Virus record (IMG/VR): IMGVR_UViG_3300013132_000046
Coordinates: 1 to 64,000 of that record
Length of the DNA: 64,000 nt
Source: a virus
Strand: one strand, 5' to 3'
The notes beneath the pieces were generated by a model, which was not told where the DNA came from, did no database searches, and saw nothing but the letters and a program-made list of their open reading frames with translations. How positions within the stretch are numbered: the first letter of the stretch is position 1; each line of letters starts with the position of its first letter. Positions 50,589 through 60,491 of the stretch are shown here, piece after piece. The translations under genes were made by a program, and so were the position numbers.

Positions 50589-52246
50589 CTCCAACCCCAT
50601 TGATTTTTCTTAGGTGGTTTATGATTAGTCGATATTAGTTTTAAAGCACCGCTGCTTGGGATATAATCACCAGCCCTAAAGTTTTCAGCCCAGTTTTTTA
50701 CTCGCTTTTCCCAAGCTTTCTTTTGATTGTCTTCTGAAGTTTTAGAAACATCTAACTTCATGTGTTCTTTGTAGTATTCTACAGCTGATGCCAATACGTC
50801 AATCCTATCGTCATGTTTTAGTGCCCCACGTCCACGATGGATTCTAGTCAACTGAACTTGGTTTTCTTGGTCTTTAATAACTTTACGATCAATAACCAAT
50901 CTATGCATAGCCATAACTGGCTCTAGAGTTTCTATAATACGGATTTCTTTTTGTCCTTTTACCTTGTATTCTTCTACACCTACCCTACCACACTCATTCA
51001 TTAGAAATGGTACTAATACTTTGGTAAACAAACCATCACCAAAGTTAGACTCCGTTCTAACTAGTTTTATTTCATATTCATTGACAAGTTTAGCAATTTT
51101 ACCCAGGGTAATGTCATCATATCCGCCATCAATACCCATTAGTTCATGTACAAAGATCATTCCATTTAGTACAGAAACAACGGCAACCCCGGTTTGGTCT
51201 GTTCCTCTACCCGATGGGTCAATACAAAGATGTGTATGTTGATATGGCATAAAGTTATCAGACATGTGCATTGGTTCTGGAATTATGTCTCCAGTTATAC
51301 CAAACATTGGCATACCTGATAATGCATTTTGACCCTGCCAAACTATTAAATCTGGGGCTACTGTAGGATTAATATCCATAACAATAAGATCCCGTAACTT
51401 TAGTGGGTATCTATCGGCATCGGCTAAAGAGGTTATAAGACGATATTGTAGAGCATACGCGCTAGGCCCCATTTTAGCCTGTCTGGCGGCTAGCTCTACT
51501 CGGTCGAACCGTTCGGGCTGGGTTGCATCCCCTGGCTCTATATCAAGCTCTAGGACCCAGGGAGCCACGTCCTCAGTCTCATGGGGAGTTAGAGCATTAG
51601 GCATCTCAGCCGGATACTTAATCATGGGGTACGAAACTTTAAGGACATTATAAATAGAGTCTTGATAATGGGGTGTACCTAAAAAGATAACCCTAGATGG
51701 TTTGTTTCTAATAGACTCAAGTTCATTAAGCTTTTTAAGTAAGTTTTCCTTACCTATTGGTGTTTCATTCTTACCAGCAATCTCAATGTCATCTAGGATA
51801 ATACGGTCTGCATGAAGACCAGTAATCTGCCCAGTAATACCACGGGCTGCACAACTTAAATCTTGTGTAAACTTAGTCCTAACAGATATGTTAAAACCAA
51901 GTGCGTTATCCTTATCTGCTTCACCAGGAATAAGGTGTTGGCAGTACGGAACAACAGATAAAATCTTTCTAGCTTGGGAAACAAAGTCAATAGCTTTGCC
52001 CTGAGTATTAGACAATACAAGGAAGGTACAGTTAGGATTTCTTAACCACTCCCAACTTGCCATGCAGGCTGTAATGGTTGATTTACCAGTACCGCGTCCT
52101 GCGGCTATAATCTGATCATCTGGACCTTCTTGGATTTGTCTAGCTAGTTCATACTGGATTCGGGTAGGTTCCCCAAGGCCGAGATGCTTAAAACAAAAGT
52201 AAAGGTGGTTTCTAAAATCATCTACAACTTCTTGGGGAACCCGCAT
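50585..52246 (-). CDS. Terminase large subunit, T7 gp19-like
   Basis: 553 residues. Walker A AAGRGTGKSTI (about 46-56), Walker B RIILDDIEI, and a RNase H-like nuclease with LCIDPSGRGTDQTG, RTESNFGDG and LKHDDRIDVLASAVEYY. It pumps DNA into proheads and cuts concatemers. TAGGAGATT before the ATG. It follows the small subunit, as gp19 follows gp18. Confidence 0.95.
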   Translation of the reverse strand: MRVPQEVVDDFRNHLYFCFKHLGLGEPTRIQYELARQIQEGPDDQIIAAGRGTGKSTITACMASWEWLRNPNCTFLVLSNTQGKAIDFVSQARKILSVVPYCQHLIPGEADKDNALGFNISVRTKFTQDLSCAARGITGQITGLHADRIILDDIEIAGKNETPIGKENLLKKLNELESIRNKPSRVIFLGTPHYQDSIYNVLKVSYPMIKYPAEMPNALTPHETEDVAPWVLELDIEPGDATQPERFDRVELAARQAKMGPSAYALQYRLITSLADADRYPLKLRDLIVMDINPTVAPDLIVWQGQNALSGMPMFGITGDIIPEPMHMSDNFMPYQHTHLCIDPSGRGTDQTGVAVVSVLNGMIFVHELMGIDGGYDDITLGKIAKLVNEYEIKLVRTESNFGDGLFTKVLVPFLMNECGRVGVEEYKVKGQKEIRIIETLEPVMAMHRLVIDRKVIKDQENQVQLTRIHRGRGALKHDDRIDVLASAVEYYKEHMKLDVSKTSEDNQKKAWEKRVKNWAENFRAGDYIPSSGALKLISTNHKPPKKNQWGWR

Positions 52247-52258
52247 CCGAATCTCCTA

Positions 52259-52480
52259 TTAATAAGTGGCCTGTTTCATCTTGAATGGAGCAGCATTTTT
52301 CATGGCTTGCTCAACAGCTTCAATAGACTCACTTGGAATCTTGTTAACCTGGTCCTTGTGGTCACTAAGGATACCACGGACTACAGTGTAAAAACCAGGA
52401 GTACACTTAGCTTCATCACCAAAGTCGGCAATAAGACGAGCAATCAATAACTCCTGTAACTTATTTAAATGCTCCTTCAT
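52259..52480 (-). CDS. Terminase small subunit, T7 gp18-like
   Basis: 73 residues with LLIARLIADFGDEAKCTPGFYTVVRG and a following helix KDQVNKIPSES, aligning with T7 gp18 (LADLSDDERRSPQLYNAINK pattern). Small acidic-basic helical protein that recognises DNA ends for packaging. Immediately upstream of the large subunit. Confidence 0.8.
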   Translation of the reverse strand: MKEHLNKLQELLIARLIADFGDEAKCTPGFYTVVRGILSDHKDQVNKIPSESIEAVEQAMKNAAPFKMKQATY

Positions 52481-52481
52481 A

Positions 52482-52583
52482 TCACTTCTTGCCTAGCTTA
52501 GTGATTGGGAAGACATGACCAGCAACATAACCAACTACAAATAACATACCAGCAAACCAAAGACTGCCTAAAAATGATTCCAT
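52482..52583 (-). CDS. 33-residue membrane protein (holin candidate)
   Basis: MESFLGSLWFAGMLFVVGYV begins a nearly all-hydrophobic helix, then HVFPITKLGKK with a basic end. AAAGGAGAATTAAT gives an excellent ribosome binding site. It lies where T7 has its holin (gp17.5) and spanins, between fibre and terminase genes, so a lysis role is a reasonable guess. Confidence 0.62.
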   Translation of the reverse strand: MESFLGSLWFAGMLFVVGYVAGHVFPITKLGKK

Positions 52584-52584
52584 A

Positions 52585-53130
52585 TTAATTCTCCTTTTTA
52601 CTTAACTTACTGTAAGCCGCATCAAAAGCGGGGTCTGATGCCCGTAATGCAGCAACCATTTCCCGGGGGGTAACTGGATCAGACTCGTCTAGCGTCTTCT
52701 TAGCTAACTCAGCCTGCTCTAGTTTAGCCTTAGGAATAAATAAACCTAAAGAATAGAATATACCCTTAAGTAATGTACCTAGTCCGGTATACCAAAGTAT
52801 AAAGCAAATAGCAATTATACTAAGAGTAATCATTATATAAGATAATAAACTAGCCCACCAAGGAACCTTGTCTTCTACTTTGGTTAACGCAACCAGTGTA
52901 GACTTAGTTAGATTAACTATAGTATCTTGTTCTTTCCTTCCAGCAGATGCTTCTGCTTGAATCGACGCAACATCTATAACCTCGGTTTTTGTGGCTTCAT
53001 CAATTCTAATAAACCTTTCCTTAGAAGATTGAGCCAAAGTAGATACTTGATTAGCATCTTTTGCGATTTGTGCTGTTGGTGATTTACAACCAACTAGAAC
53101 TAAACATAGTAGTAATATATACTTATACAT
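52585..53130 (-). CDS. Lipoprotein-like protein with two membrane segments
   Basis: 181 residues. The N-terminus YILLLCLVLVGCKSP is a signal-peptidase II lipobox (LVGC). A helical periplasmic part follows, then a hydrophobic segment (about 88-113, WWASLLSYIMITLSIIAICF) and a second one (LLKGIFYSLGLFI), and a charged C-terminus. A lysis accessory (spanin-type) role is suggested by position but not shown. Confidence 0.65.
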   Translation of the reverse strand: MYKYILLLCLVLVGCKSPTAQIAKDANQVSTLAQSSKERFIRIDEATKTEVIDVASIQAEASAGRKEQDTIVNLTKSTLVALTKVEDKVPWWASLLSYIMITLSIIAICFILWYTGLGTLLKGIFYSLGLFIPKAKLEQAELAKKTLDESDPVTPREMVAALRASDPAFDAAYSKLSKKEN

Positions 53131-53396
53131 TACTTTCTTCTTTCTAGTTCAACAACCCTGGCTTTAAGATCATCTAGTATTGCTTTGTGGGTAGCATCAT
53201 TAGATGAAACTTGGATTTGAGCTTTAACCAAGTCTTGAACAATTGTTTTTAGTTCTGATAAGTCTTGATTTGTTTTATCTATCATTTGTGATCTTTTGCC
53301 AATATCAACAAAAAAAGCACCAACACCAACGGCTAAAACAACCAATTGGAACCATTGAACTAATATAGCAGATGTTTCTTTTTCTTTTGGTGGCAT
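53130..53396 (-). CDS. 88-residue membrane protein with coiled-coil tail
   Basis: Polar start (MPPKEKETS), one hydrophobic helix (ILVQWFQLVVLAVGVGAFFV), then a coiled coil to the end (LKTIVQDLVKAQIQV, ILDDLKARVVELERRK). Shape fits an i-spanin or a holin-family protein. The next gene's start overlaps its stop (TAATG). Confidence 0.65.
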   Translation of the reverse strand: MPPKEKETSAILVQWFQLVVLAVGVGAFFVDIGKRSQMIDKTNQDLSELKTIVQDLVKAQIQVSSNDATHKAILDDLKARVVELERRK

Positions 53397-53405
53397 AAGA
53401 TTTCC

Positions 53406-56400
53406 TTAGGTTTCCGAAGTTGCGGTTGAGTTTATTCCCTGGTTAGCTGGCAATCCCCCATCTTGTATTAAGTTTAACATACCATCAGTACTAAGTATGC
53501 TAAGCCTAATCCAAAGATCACTTGGTAATCCAACATTAACAAATTTTACGGCACATTCATTTCTACCAGAAATAGAACTACCTGAATTGGTAGTCCAGTT
53601 ATTGCTATTAGCTGTATTAGTTGTTTTAGTATGTTTTGTAAATACGGGTTTTGTAGCTATTTTATCAAATTGTTGATGAATCTTTGTTACAACACCAGAG
53701 TTTTGACCTGATGGCGAACCCATATAAACTTCTTTAAACTGCAAAGGATATCCAGTAAAGTTATACCAATCAGTTAATCCGTTTGCTGTTCCTGTGTTAT
53801 GCGAACTAATTGGTAATTCTGCATATCCTGTTTGATTGCCTGATGCAGAAGTAAATTCATCAAAAGAATACATAGTTAAGTCCCAATTCCAGGGACCATA
53901 ATCTAATTCCGAGTCCGCAACAGAACCAGTTCCTATTAAATCTCTTGCTCTAGGTAATGTAGTAAAATGATTCGGTGCTGTTTTTCTAAATATTCTTGAA
54001 TATCCAATTGATTTTACTCTTGGTACTATAACTCCAATTGTAACTACAAGTCTATCTTTTTGATTTGGGGCTGTTCCTATTCTTTCGATAGATTCATTTT
54101 TTACATATACTTTAATCTTAGAATAGTCAACTCTTGTTTTTACATAATTACTTTGAGCTTCAGTTATATTATTTTGAAAAATACTATCTAATCCAGCAGC
54201 TGTATCTGTAAGAATATTACTAGATGAGAATCTACTATTGGATGCAAATCCATGTTCTAGTATAATACTTGTTTTTAGTTTGTTTATTCCTGCTTGATAG
54301 AATGAGCTTGTTGTGTTTCCTGCTTTACAAACAACTCTAAAAACATATTCATCTACTGGATCTGGAACAAATCTACTTGCTTCTGAAAACAGCTTATTAG
54401 CATCTATATTTAAAAGATGTGTACCAACTAAACCGTCAGCGTGTTGTGGTGCAGTAAGAGCACCAATTCTAATATCGTTTGGTCTATGTGGCCAAGGCCA
54501 CCAAATGCCACCTTGTGTATTACCAGCAAGTGGTGAATCAGGATCTGTAGAGCCATTTAAAAACCCACCAGTAACATCAAATCCAGAATATACAATTGGT
54601 GGTACATATGTTGGATTTCCAGCGGTAAATAATCTCATATTAAAACCACTTACGTTTCCTGATAATGTTGTACCAACATCAGATAACATCCAATCTATAT
54701 CTGCATGTCCAAAGAAAAATGGATTGTCAGTATAGTATTGGCCTACCCATTGAAAATTCCAGTTTTGCCATACACCATCTGCTTTAAAAACAGTTCCATT
54801 GTTTGTTTTCCAATTGGTTGTTCCATAATCTGTTGTTCTTGGTCTTGACCAACCCTCAAATCTAACATGTTTTCTTAATGCGTCTAAGTCACCAGCATTC
54901 TTTGAAAAATAACTATTTGTTCCTGGTGGTTGTGTTAGCTGTGGATTATTACCATGCCCATCTCCCTGAATAGCAGGAAAAGTTGTAGTGTTTTTATCCC
55001 ATGCTAAAGCTAAGGCTGCTTTATTATAGTAAATAATCTGTTCTGGAATTTTCCAAAGAACATTAACTGCTGCTTCTGAGCTTTCAAGCCTTTTAAACGA
55101 TACATCTTTAAATGTATTATATTCAGCAGATATAAGAGAAGCTTTTCTTCTTCTTACAAATCGTTCTTTTACGACAACATTATTATTTGCATTTTCCCAT
55201 TCTTGATTTGGTAGTGGAAATGGACTAACTACTTCTCCGCCTGATGCAACTTCTATTCTATCATTCATTGCAGCAAAAGCAAAATCCCTTAATGCAGCTA
55301 AATAAAAATCATGGTATTTTACTGTTACACTTGAGTTTACATCTATAAATCTTGGTGTAGAGTTTACTGTTAATTTTCCTGATAATCCAAGTGCGGATGC
55401 ACCACCTAAAGAACCTAAAGTACTAAATGCAGAGTTTTCTCTAACAGGAATACTAGATAAGCAAGAGGTAACACATTCTGGTACAGATAGATAAAAATGT
55501 TTTACACCATAGCATTCTATTTTTGATGTAAAAACACTTCCCGGCGTAGCAACTTTAGTAAAATATGGCGAAACAGTATAAGTTCCAGTAGCATTGGTAA
55601 TATTAAAATATTGTAATAGTGTACCAGCACCCGAGTAATAACCATCTGTTGAGTATAGTTCTTCTGGTTTATTCCAAAACATTGTTGCTGAATTATCTAA
55701 ATAAATTGGTGTTACTTCATTACTCTTAACTGTTTGTAGTCTGTTTTCATTTAGATTCCACAATAATTTTACTTTAATTGGGTTTGCAACATTTGCTGCA
55801 ATATTATCAAACCTATTTTCAATACTTTGAAGATATAGTGTAAAATCTGTTATTGGTGGATTTTGGCTTTGTGATGTTGGTACTTGAGATTGAATTATGC
55901 TATATACTGTAGGTGGATCTGGTATTACCCAGTTATTATTATCGTCTTTAAAGTTGTTTAACTTTGAACCTACATCAACACCAGGTCCTGCAGCTGAATA
56001 AGCTATAGAAGTATTTAAATTCCCTTGAAAGACTCTACCTGGTGTGACAACTGGAGTACTAAACAAATTAAAAGAAGCTTGAGTATTTATCCACCTAAAT
56101 ATTGTAGAATCATACTTAAGAATATCATTATTTGCTGGTGGATTTGGTAATGTTACATCAGTTAAACTATTTAAGTCTGTAGATACGCCATTACTGGCAA
56201 CAAACTTAGTTCCATCCCAACTAAGGGTAGAGTTTGGATCAAGGTTTTCAAAATCAAATATTACTGGATTTGGGCCACCAATACTAACAAAATTAAATGA
56301 AGATGCTGTTACAAGTGTCCATTTATCTGGGTGACTTGTCGGACTTTCTCCAGCTGTTGTTAACTGTAAACACCGATAAACTGATCCGCTAAATGTAACT

Positions 56401-56864
56401 ACAGAACCAATCTGATAAACAGACCCATTACTCCATGCAGGAATACTGTTTAGGTCGGTAAATACATTATTATATGTAGATCCACTTAGTTCTTTTTCTT
56501 GTGTTAAAAAGAGTAACTGATGAAAGGCTGAGTTAAGTTCAGTAGCCGATAGTTTTGCACCATCACTAAATACAGTAAGCATTCTTTGGTCATTAGTTAT
56601 TCTTCTAATAACAACCTGACCAGATGGAGCGGAGTTAAATACAATGTTAGTACCTTGGATTGTGTATTCAGTATTTTCTACCCGTAGTGTTTCTACTCCG
56701 TTTACTGATGGTCTTGTGTATACATAAATCTGATTAGAAATAGGTATTTCACAAATGTAATATAAAGAATCGTATGAGAATGTAGTACCACCAGCTGCAT
56801 TAAAAACTGCTTCTACATTGCTGGCTAAAATAGGTAGATTTGCTGAATAACTATAACAAGGCAT
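53406..56864 (-). CDS. Tail fibre protein with T7 gp17-like N-terminal domain
   Basis: 1152 residues. The N-terminal 130 residues follow the T7 tail fibre anchoring domain: VYVNG-like YVYTRPSVNGVETLRV, YTIQGTNIVFNSAPSGQVVIRRIT, and FSDGAKLSATELNSAFHQLLFLTQEKE. The rest is beta-rich with many Asn, Thr, Ser and aromatic residues, as in receptor-binding shafts and tips. AAGGAGAATT before the ATG. Attaches to the gp11/gp12 tail and binds the host. Confidence 0.88.
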   Translation of the reverse strand: MPCYSYSANLPILASNVEAVFNAAGGTTFSYDSLYYICEIPISNQIYVYTRPSVNGVETLRVENTEYTIQGTNIVFNSAPSGQVVIRRITNDQRMLTVFSDGAKLSATELNSAFHQLLFLTQEKELSGSTYNNVFTDLNSIPAWSNGSVYQIGSVVTFSGSVYRCLQLTTAGESPTSHPDKWTLVTASSFNFVSIGGPNPVIFDFENLDPNSTLSWDGTKFVASNGVSTDLNSLTDVTLPNPPANNDILKYDSTIFRWINTQASFNLFSTPVVTPGRVFQGNLNTSIAYSAAGPGVDVGSKLNNFKDDNNNWVIPDPPTVYSIIQSQVPTSQSQNPPITDFTLYLQSIENRFDNIAANVANPIKVKLLWNLNENRLQTVKSNEVTPIYLDNSATMFWNKPEELYSTDGYYSGAGTLLQYFNITNATGTYTVSPYFTKVATPGSVFTSKIECYGVKHFYLSVPECVTSCLSSIPVRENSAFSTLGSLGGASALGLSGKLTVNSTPRFIDVNSSVTVKYHDFYLAALRDFAFAAMNDRIEVASGGEVVSPFPLPNQEWENANNNVVVKERFVRRRKASLISAEYNTFKDVSFKRLESSEAAVNVLWKIPEQIIYYNKAALALAWDKNTTTFPAIQGDGHGNNPQLTQPPGTNSYFSKNAGDLDALRKHVRFEGWSRPRTTDYGTTNWKTNNGTVFKADGVWQNWNFQWVGQYYTDNPFFFGHADIDWMLSDVGTTLSGNVSGFNMRLFTAGNPTYVPPIVYSGFDVTGGFLNGSTDPDSPLAGNTQGGIWWPWPHRPNDIRIGALTAPQHADGLVGTHLLNIDANKLFSEASRFVPDPVDEYVFRVVCKAGNTTSSFYQAGINKLKTSIILEHGFASNSRFSSSNILTDTAAGLDSIFQNNITEAQSNYVKTRVDYSKIKVYVKNESIERIGTAPNQKDRLVVTIGVIVPRVKSIGYSRIFRKTAPNHFTTLPRARDLIGTGSVADSELDYGPWNWDLTMYSFDEFTSASGNQTGYAELPISSHNTGTANGLTDWYNFTGYPLQFKEVYMGSPSGQNSGVVTKIHQQFDKIATKPVFTKHTKTTNTANSNNWTTNSGSSISGRNECAVKFVNVGLPSDLWIRLSILSTDGMLNLIQDGGLPANQGINSTATSET

Positions 56865-56876
56865 TGTAAATTCTCC

Positions 56877-59594
56877 TTATTCTATACTTGTATTTAACGA
56901 TCTCCAGTTACCAATGATGTCTATATTAGTAATGTTACAAGGAGTCGGATAGTCTGATTTAATGAATATTTTGCATGATTCTGAGTAAGATAAGATTTTA
57001 GCAAAGTGTTCACCTACGGCATCAATCTTAATATTACCTTGAATTGATTGTAAACTGTTAATATCAAAGGGGTAGAATGAAACATTTGTTGATGGTCTAC
57101 CACGTCTTTGAATTTCAATATCGTAAACACCAGAATTAAGGTGTCTGGTTGTAATTCTCTTAAGGTTTAATACACCCTCTACAACCTGTCCTGAACCCTG
57201 GCCACCGCCACGGATTACCTGTTGAGATAGTTCTATAGACATTTCATAAGATCTACCAACCCAAACAGAGTTAGCTGTAATATTACCAGAAACAGTAAGT
57301 TTGGTATATCCAGTAACATTATCAACAAAGGTATTTACGATATTTATATCTGTATAAGCATCATTACCCCATGCTGAAGACTTTATAACTGAGTTTATTC
57401 CTGGATCATAAAATGGTAATGTAATTATTGTATTTGTACCATTAAATGTCATAAATGGTGTAGTTATAAGTGTTAACCAATCAATCATTGGTGTAGTAAA
57501 TGGCACCGTTTCTAGGGATGTAAAGTAAACCGTTATGGCTTTATTTGTTGAATTAGCAGTAGCGGGTCTTTTTGATATAATATAAAAGTCTTTTTCGTAG
57601 GTTTTAAGTGCTACTATGTCATCCTCTGGAGCTAGTATCCATTTATGAAAAGCATTTTGAGCAACCTGTTCGCCATTAGTTCTAAATACAAAGTTAAATA
57701 GTTCATTTCTATTATTATCATCTACCATGTGAATACTATCTGTAGATGAACTTGTAGTTAAAACTCTAATATTTTCTGGTAAGTAATCTTTACAGTGCTG
57801 GCTAACATCAATAGCTGTGGAGTATTCAGTTGTAGCATTACCACTACCTAAATACATATACATTTTACTGGCATTAGCAAAGAAAATATTATTACCAAGT
57901 TTTTGTGGTTCAGTAATTTTAGAGGTGCTATAAAAAGATGTAGGTCTAAACTCTACGTTAAATGGAGAAATACCTACGTCAGCAGAACCCCCTCGGACTT
58001 CAAATTGTAAAGACCCAGCAGTAGCTACAAACAATGTACTCTGAAAAGGTACAATATAAGTAAGTTTGTTATAAACACCTACAGTAGCCTGAATATCAAT
58101 AGGATCTGCTTCTGTTACATTTTCAATATCGTTAATCCAGAAATCAAAATAATCATTTAGTCTACTAGAAAATATTGTATTTTCCGTAGCAATCCAAAGT
58201 CTACTTTTCCATAAAGTAATACCTTGAATTTTTTCTTTTCTAGTAAAGGCTGTTGGTCCGGGATTACTAATATCAGTACCAGAAATCCTAGGTTGTACCG
58301 GTAATGGCCTTACTTTCCAATTACCATTACCACTTACATCTTTGTAAATTATAATGGGTAGTCTTCTATGATCAAATACAGAATTTGGTGATTCAGATCG
58401 TACTCTTTGGTAATACGGATTTTTTGTATATCTAAATGTTCTATAATATGAAACTGGAAATGTACTATAAGAATTACGAGCAAAAAATACTTTACCATAA
58501 CCCGAAGTTGCTGTGTCTCTATTTAAAGGAGATAGCGGTGATGTTAAATAATACTGGTCTGTGGCAAAATTAATTGTGTTACCAGCACCAACTGAAATTA
58601 ATCTAGGTGTGTCAGTTAAGTGACTAAGGGATCTTGTAGCTTTAAATCCACAAGTTGAATCAATAGCATTTTGAATATCACTAAGGGGTGTTTGTGGAAT
58701 AAACTCAAAACTTTCTCTATTTTGCCCTATGTCTTCTTCTTCTCCACCAGAACCAACACTTAATTCAATATCATCTCTAACATTTTTATATACTGCAACC
58801 CCACCTTGAGCTAAATTATCTTCGGTTTGTGGTGTTGGAACAGCACCAGGATCTGAAACTTTATAATTAAATACATCTCCAGAGTGTATGTATTGATTAG
58901 TTTCAAATGTATTCGCCCATCCAGCAGGTGTTGATGTTAATTCTAAAGCTGCATTATCTGGTAAAAAATCTATATCAATTAGTTTATTCCAGAGAATTAT
59001 ACCAACATCAAAATCGGCAGATCCAAATGTATTTTTAGTTGTTGCTGGGCTTACGGATGATTTTAAGGTTCTTGCAATTGGATAGCTAAATGTAGAGTTT
59101 TTGTTACCATATGTTAAGTACTCAAACACAGCTCTGTTAAATCCAGATGTATTACTTATTGTTGTACCTACAGATGGGTCAACGGTTTCTTTTACCCATT
59201 CAGTAGGTTCAATCCTATAAACAGTAATAAAATTAGATAGGTTTATTTCTTCATTTGTATTTGGATTAATATAGCTAGAAGATGGCTCAAAGTCATATCC
59301 AGATCTGTTAATTATAATGCAATAACGATTAAAACCGTCAATATCTAAGAAATGGAAATATAAATTATCAGCATTAAAGTTAAGGTTAAGGGGAGGATTT
59401 AGATTTAAGATATCTAAATATGCGCTCCCCCCACCCGTATTAATACTACTTAGTGGTGGTCGTTTTTCGGCAGACCTCTCCAGCGTAACCAAGCAGTTGT
59501 CAATATTCTCTGCTTCGGTTGTCAATCGTTTAGTAGGAGCTTGTCGCCCTACCCCACCACTAAGGCTGTTAATTGGAAGTCTTATAAATGCCAT
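56877..59594 (-). CDS. Tail tubular protein B, T7 gp12-like (nozzle)
   Basis: 905 residues. It opens with LPINSLSGGVGRQAPTKRL and CLVTLERSAEKRPP, the gp12 family beginning (GGVSQQ...NC.......RP). Inside are IQGITLWKSRLWIATENTIF and TEADPIDIQATVG, which fit the beta-propeller of the T7 nozzle. Coupled to gp11 by TAATG. Confidence 0.88.
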   Translation of the reverse strand: MAFIRLPINSLSGGVGRQAPTKRLTTEAENIDNCLVTLERSAEKRPPLSSINTGGGSAYLDILNLNPPLNLNFNADNLYFHFLDIDGFNRYCIIINRSGYDFEPSSSYINPNTNEEINLSNFITVYRIEPTEWVKETVDPSVGTTISNTSGFNRAVFEYLTYGNKNSTFSYPIARTLKSSVSPATTKNTFGSADFDVGIILWNKLIDIDFLPDNAALELTSTPAGWANTFETNQYIHSGDVFNYKVSDPGAVPTPQTEDNLAQGGVAVYKNVRDDIELSVGSGGEEEDIGQNRESFEFIPQTPLSDIQNAIDSTCGFKATRSLSHLTDTPRLISVGAGNTINFATDQYYLTSPLSPLNRDTATSGYGKVFFARNSYSTFPVSYYRTFRYTKNPYYQRVRSESPNSVFDHRRLPIIIYKDVSGNGNWKVRPLPVQPRISGTDISNPGPTAFTRKEKIQGITLWKSRLWIATENTIFSSRLNDYFDFWINDIENVTEADPIDIQATVGVYNKLTYIVPFQSTLFVATAGSLQFEVRGGSADVGISPFNVEFRPTSFYSTSKITEPQKLGNNIFFANASKMYMYLGSGNATTEYSTAIDVSQHCKDYLPENIRVLTTSSSTDSIHMVDDNNRNELFNFVFRTNGEQVAQNAFHKWILAPEDDIVALKTYEKDFYIISKRPATANSTNKAITVYFTSLETVPFTTPMIDWLTLITTPFMTFNGTNTIITLPFYDPGINSVIKSSAWGNDAYTDINIVNTFVDNVTGYTKLTVSGNITANSVWVGRSYEMSIELSQQVIRGGGQGSGQVVEGVLNLKRITTRHLNSGVYDIEIQRRGRPSTNVSFYPFDINSLQSIQGNIKIDAVGEHFAKILSYSESCKIFIKSDYPTPCNITNIDIIGNWRSLNTSIE

Positions 59595-60253
59595 TAGAAC
59601 CTCGTTCTTGTAAAGTATGGATCGTTACTTAGAATACCACGGCGATTAACTGCTGATCTTGTGCCGGGATCACCTAAGAATATAGATCTGTTCTTTTTAA
59701 ATATATCAGATGCTCTGCCCCTAGATACCAAGACTTCTTCTTGCATAGCAAGTCTTTTATCTATATTAATATCACCTTGAGTAATCATTTGATACTCTCT
59801 GGCGGCAGTTTCCATAATTGCTCTTTGTAAAGGAGAATCAATATCATCCCAACCATATTTACTTGCTTCGTTACCTAGTAAAACAATAACTTCGACATCC
59901 AAAGACTGAGTAAAAACATCTGTTTGCTTGGTGATGTTGAATAGCCTAGTAGGATTGGACTTTAATGTAGTCTGAATCACCTCCCCCGTCGTAGGATCGA
60001 ACAGAGGCTCAACAACCTGGGCATAACAAGCAAGAGATGGTAAGTTAATTTTACCATTAACGTCAGGAGCAATTGTCGTTACATATCTATTATTAGCTAA
60101 CCCCCTTAGTTGATAGGTTTTTATGGTCTGCTTAAGAATAAACTCTGCAACACTTATATCAACCCCGGCTTCTGCGCCAAGGTTATTAATAAGATGTTCA
60201 CCTGAAACAAGCAACATGTGGTTCACAGCTTCGGTATAGCTATAGGAACCCAT
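59594..60253 (-). CDS. Tail tubular protein A, T7 gp11-like (adaptor)
   Basis: 219 residues. YTEAVNHMLLVSGEHLINNL and a later AAREYQMITQGDINIDKRL match gp11 adaptors, which dock to the portal. Correct place before gp12. Confidence 0.88.
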   Translation of the reverse strand: MGSYSYTEAVNHMLLVSGEHLINNLGAEAGVDISVAEFILKQTIKTYQLRGLANNRYVTTIAPDVNGKINLPSLACYAQVVEPLFDPTTGEVIQTTLKSNPTRLFNITKQTDVFTQSLDVEVIVLLGNEASKYGWDDIDSPLQRAIMETAAREYQMITQGDINIDKRLAMQEEVLVSRGRASDIFKKNRSIFLGDPGTRSAVNRRGILSNDPYFTRTRF

Positions 60254-60420
60254 TACTTAGCTCCCTTCTTTCCATAAGGAACAAGCCTGTTTAATGCTTC
60301 TTGGCGTTTCTGACAACCACAGCCTTCTGTTTGCTTGAAGCCAAGCTTCTTAGCAACATTAGCTACGGTATCACCAAGTCCACGGGACGATTGTTGTACT
60401 GGATTGTATGGTTTTAACAT
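60253..60420 (-). CDS. Small basic protein after the capsid terminator
   Basis: 55 residues (MLKPYNPVQQSS...) with a CGC motif (TEGCGCQKRQEAL) and basic end. The start is fixed by GGGAGGATTAT before this ATG; the longer frame would begin inside the terminator hairpin. Coupled to gp11 by TAATG. Function unknown. Confidence 0.72.
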   Translation of the reverse strand: MLKPYNPVQQSSRGLGDTVANVAKKLGFKQTEGCGCQKRQEALNRLVPYGKKGAK

Positions 60421-60435
60421 ATAATCCTCCCTTCT

Positions 60436-60472
60436 AAAAAAAATGCCTAGGGGACCTTTCGATCCCCTAGGC
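60436..60472 (-). terminator. Terminator downstream of the capsid gene
   Basis: 10-bp stem (GCCTAGGGGA/TCCCCTAGGC) followed by eight T on the minus strand. Equivalent in place to the T7 late terminator after gene 10, which raises capsid mRNA relative to downstream genes. Confidence 0.93.
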
Positions 60473-60491
60473 ACGAATAAATTATATCAAA

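Noticed and set aside
60253-60474. The 73-codon version of the small gene after the capsid
   Set aside because: Its first codons lie in the terminator hairpin and T-run, and a strong GGGAGGA site precedes the internal ATG.
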